DNA of 52,543 nt from assembly GCA_905478895.1 (NCBI GenBank), contig CAJQKK010000041.1, positions 1 to 52,543 of the forward strand, given 5' to 3'. This document shows positions 52,123-52,543 of this stretch, in pieces (position 1 is the stretch's first letter; every line of letters starts with the position of its first letter). Made by a program: the position numbers and the translations under genes. Source of the DNA: an uncultured Flavobacteriales bacterium. Lineage in GTDB: Bacteria; Bacteroidota; Bacteroidia; Flavobacteriales_D; Sanyastnellaceae. The notes under the pieces are model-generated. The model was not told the DNA's origin and did no database searches. It saw nothing but the letters and a program-made list of their open reading frames with translations.

Positions 52123-52543
52123 TCACTTTTGGAATTGTTGAATGCCTCGTTCAAGGAAGTCAACAAATACCTCGGGATCGGGATCGTATCCGACGCCTTC
52201 AGATAGGGGCTGACCGTCATGATCGAGCAAAACGTAGAAGGGCTGTGAATTGGTGTTGAATTCTGACGCCTGCAGGTACGACCATTTGTTTCCGACGGTT
52301 TTGATCTTAAAGGATTTGCCGCCGTACATCTCTTCTCCTTGTTCTAATGCGGGCAAGGCTTTGCGCTCATCGACATAGAGCGAAACGAGCACAACATCAT
52401 TCATGAGCATGTCCGCGACTTCTGCGTCGGGCCAAACTTGCTCCTCCATTTTCCGGCAATTCACGCAGGCCCAACCGGTGAAGTCCAAAGCAAGAGGCTT
52501 GTTCTCAGCGATGGCCGCAGCGAGGCCTTCTTCGTAATCCGTG
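52123..52543 (-). CDS. DsbD-like thiol:disulfide interchange protein, C-terminal thioredoxin domain (partial)
   Basis: The gene enters from the right edge, and only the last 139 or so residues are visible. They form the C-terminal thioredoxin domain of a DsbD-like protein: LALDFTGWACVNCRKMEEQV with the CVNC redox pair, then FYVLLDHDGQPLSEGVGYDP and a final helix. In DsbD this domain passes electrons from the cytoplasm to periplasmic thiols. The membrane part expected upstream is outside the window, so a stand-alone exported thioredoxin cannot be excluded. gmhA follows 70 bases downstream. Confidence 0.85.
   Translation of the reverse strand, partial: TDYEEGLAAAIAENKPLALDFTGWACVNCRKMEEQVWPDAEVADMLMNDVVLVSLYVDERKALPALEQGEEMYGGKSFKIKTVGNKWSYLQASEFNTNSQPFYVLLDHDGQPLSEGVGYDPDPEVFVDFLERGIQQFQK

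Noticed and set aside
1-52543. Mobile elements, CRISPR arrays, phage genes, tRNA/rRNA genes
   Set aside because: No transposase, integrase, regularly spaced repeat or recognisable RNA gene was seen, and intergenic space is too small for most of them.

Overview
This window reads as a chromosomal housekeeping segment of a gliding-type Bacteroidota, most likely from the Flavobacteriales. Evidence seen in the sequence: the 3' end of a GldH-like gliding lipoprotein gene, a type IX secretion (T9SS) C-terminal signal on a secreted M43 protease, a TonB-dependent receptor with a carboxypeptidase-like N-terminal domain, DUF2480, DUF4271, DUF6089, DUF6341 and DUF6427 family genes, and several exact or near TAnnTTTG promoter boxes of the Bacteroidota type. 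G+C looks close to half by eye. I saw no tRNA, rRNA, CRISPR array, insertion sequence, phage gene or attachment site. Coding density is very high and no gene-free stretch reaches 300 bases.

Layout, left to right. 1-4.3 kb: gldH end, a rhodanese lipoprotein, the M43 protease, a strong bidirectional terminator, and a two-gene unit of a His-rich lipoprotein and a small secreted protein. 4.3-9.8 kb (minus strand): dxs, DUF2480, polA. 9.8-13.1 kb: purQ, DUF6427, divergent DUF6341 and purD. 13.2-23.6 kb: a plus-strand GT2-GT9 fusion glycosyltransferase converging on a minus-strand series (lamin-tail secreted protein, DUF4271, hemD, rnpA, S41 protease, O-antigen-ligase-like protein). 23.6-27.6 kb: asd and a TonB-dependent receptor. 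27.6-33.0 kb: metG, then LD-carboxypeptidase, kbl and an FAD oxidoreductase. 33.0-37.1 kb: a GbsR-type regulator, a YfiR-like protein, a TPR-like periplasmic protein and a HAMP-SpoIIE phosphatase. 37.1-39.8 kb: a tandem UspA protein and a ClC-CBS anion transporter. 39.8-49.3 kb: esterase and pdxJ, then a long plus-strand run of CBS protein, nadK, DUF6089, uppS, bamA, two OmpH/Skp genes and murI. 49.3-52.5 kb (minus strand): a DsbD-like end, gmhA, comM/yifB and a gamma-carbonic-anhydrase-like protein.

How the genes fit together: the 41.4-49.3 kb run is an envelope-building set. UppS makes the lipid carrier, BamA and Skp-like chaperones assemble outer-membrane proteins, and MurI feeds peptidoglycan. 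The GT2-GT9 fusion, the O-antigen-ligase-like protein and GmhA point to heptose- or LPS-type glycan assembly. The most interesting accessory unit is the YfiR/TPR/SpoIIE module. In Pseudomonas, YfiR restrains a membrane diguanylate cyclase through its periplasmic part; here the neighbouring membrane HAMP protein carries a PP2C-type phosphatase instead. No clearly new defence or mobile system is present. Most of the window is conserved core genome, and novelty is limited to domain fusions, unusual active-site variants and uncharacterised exported proteins.
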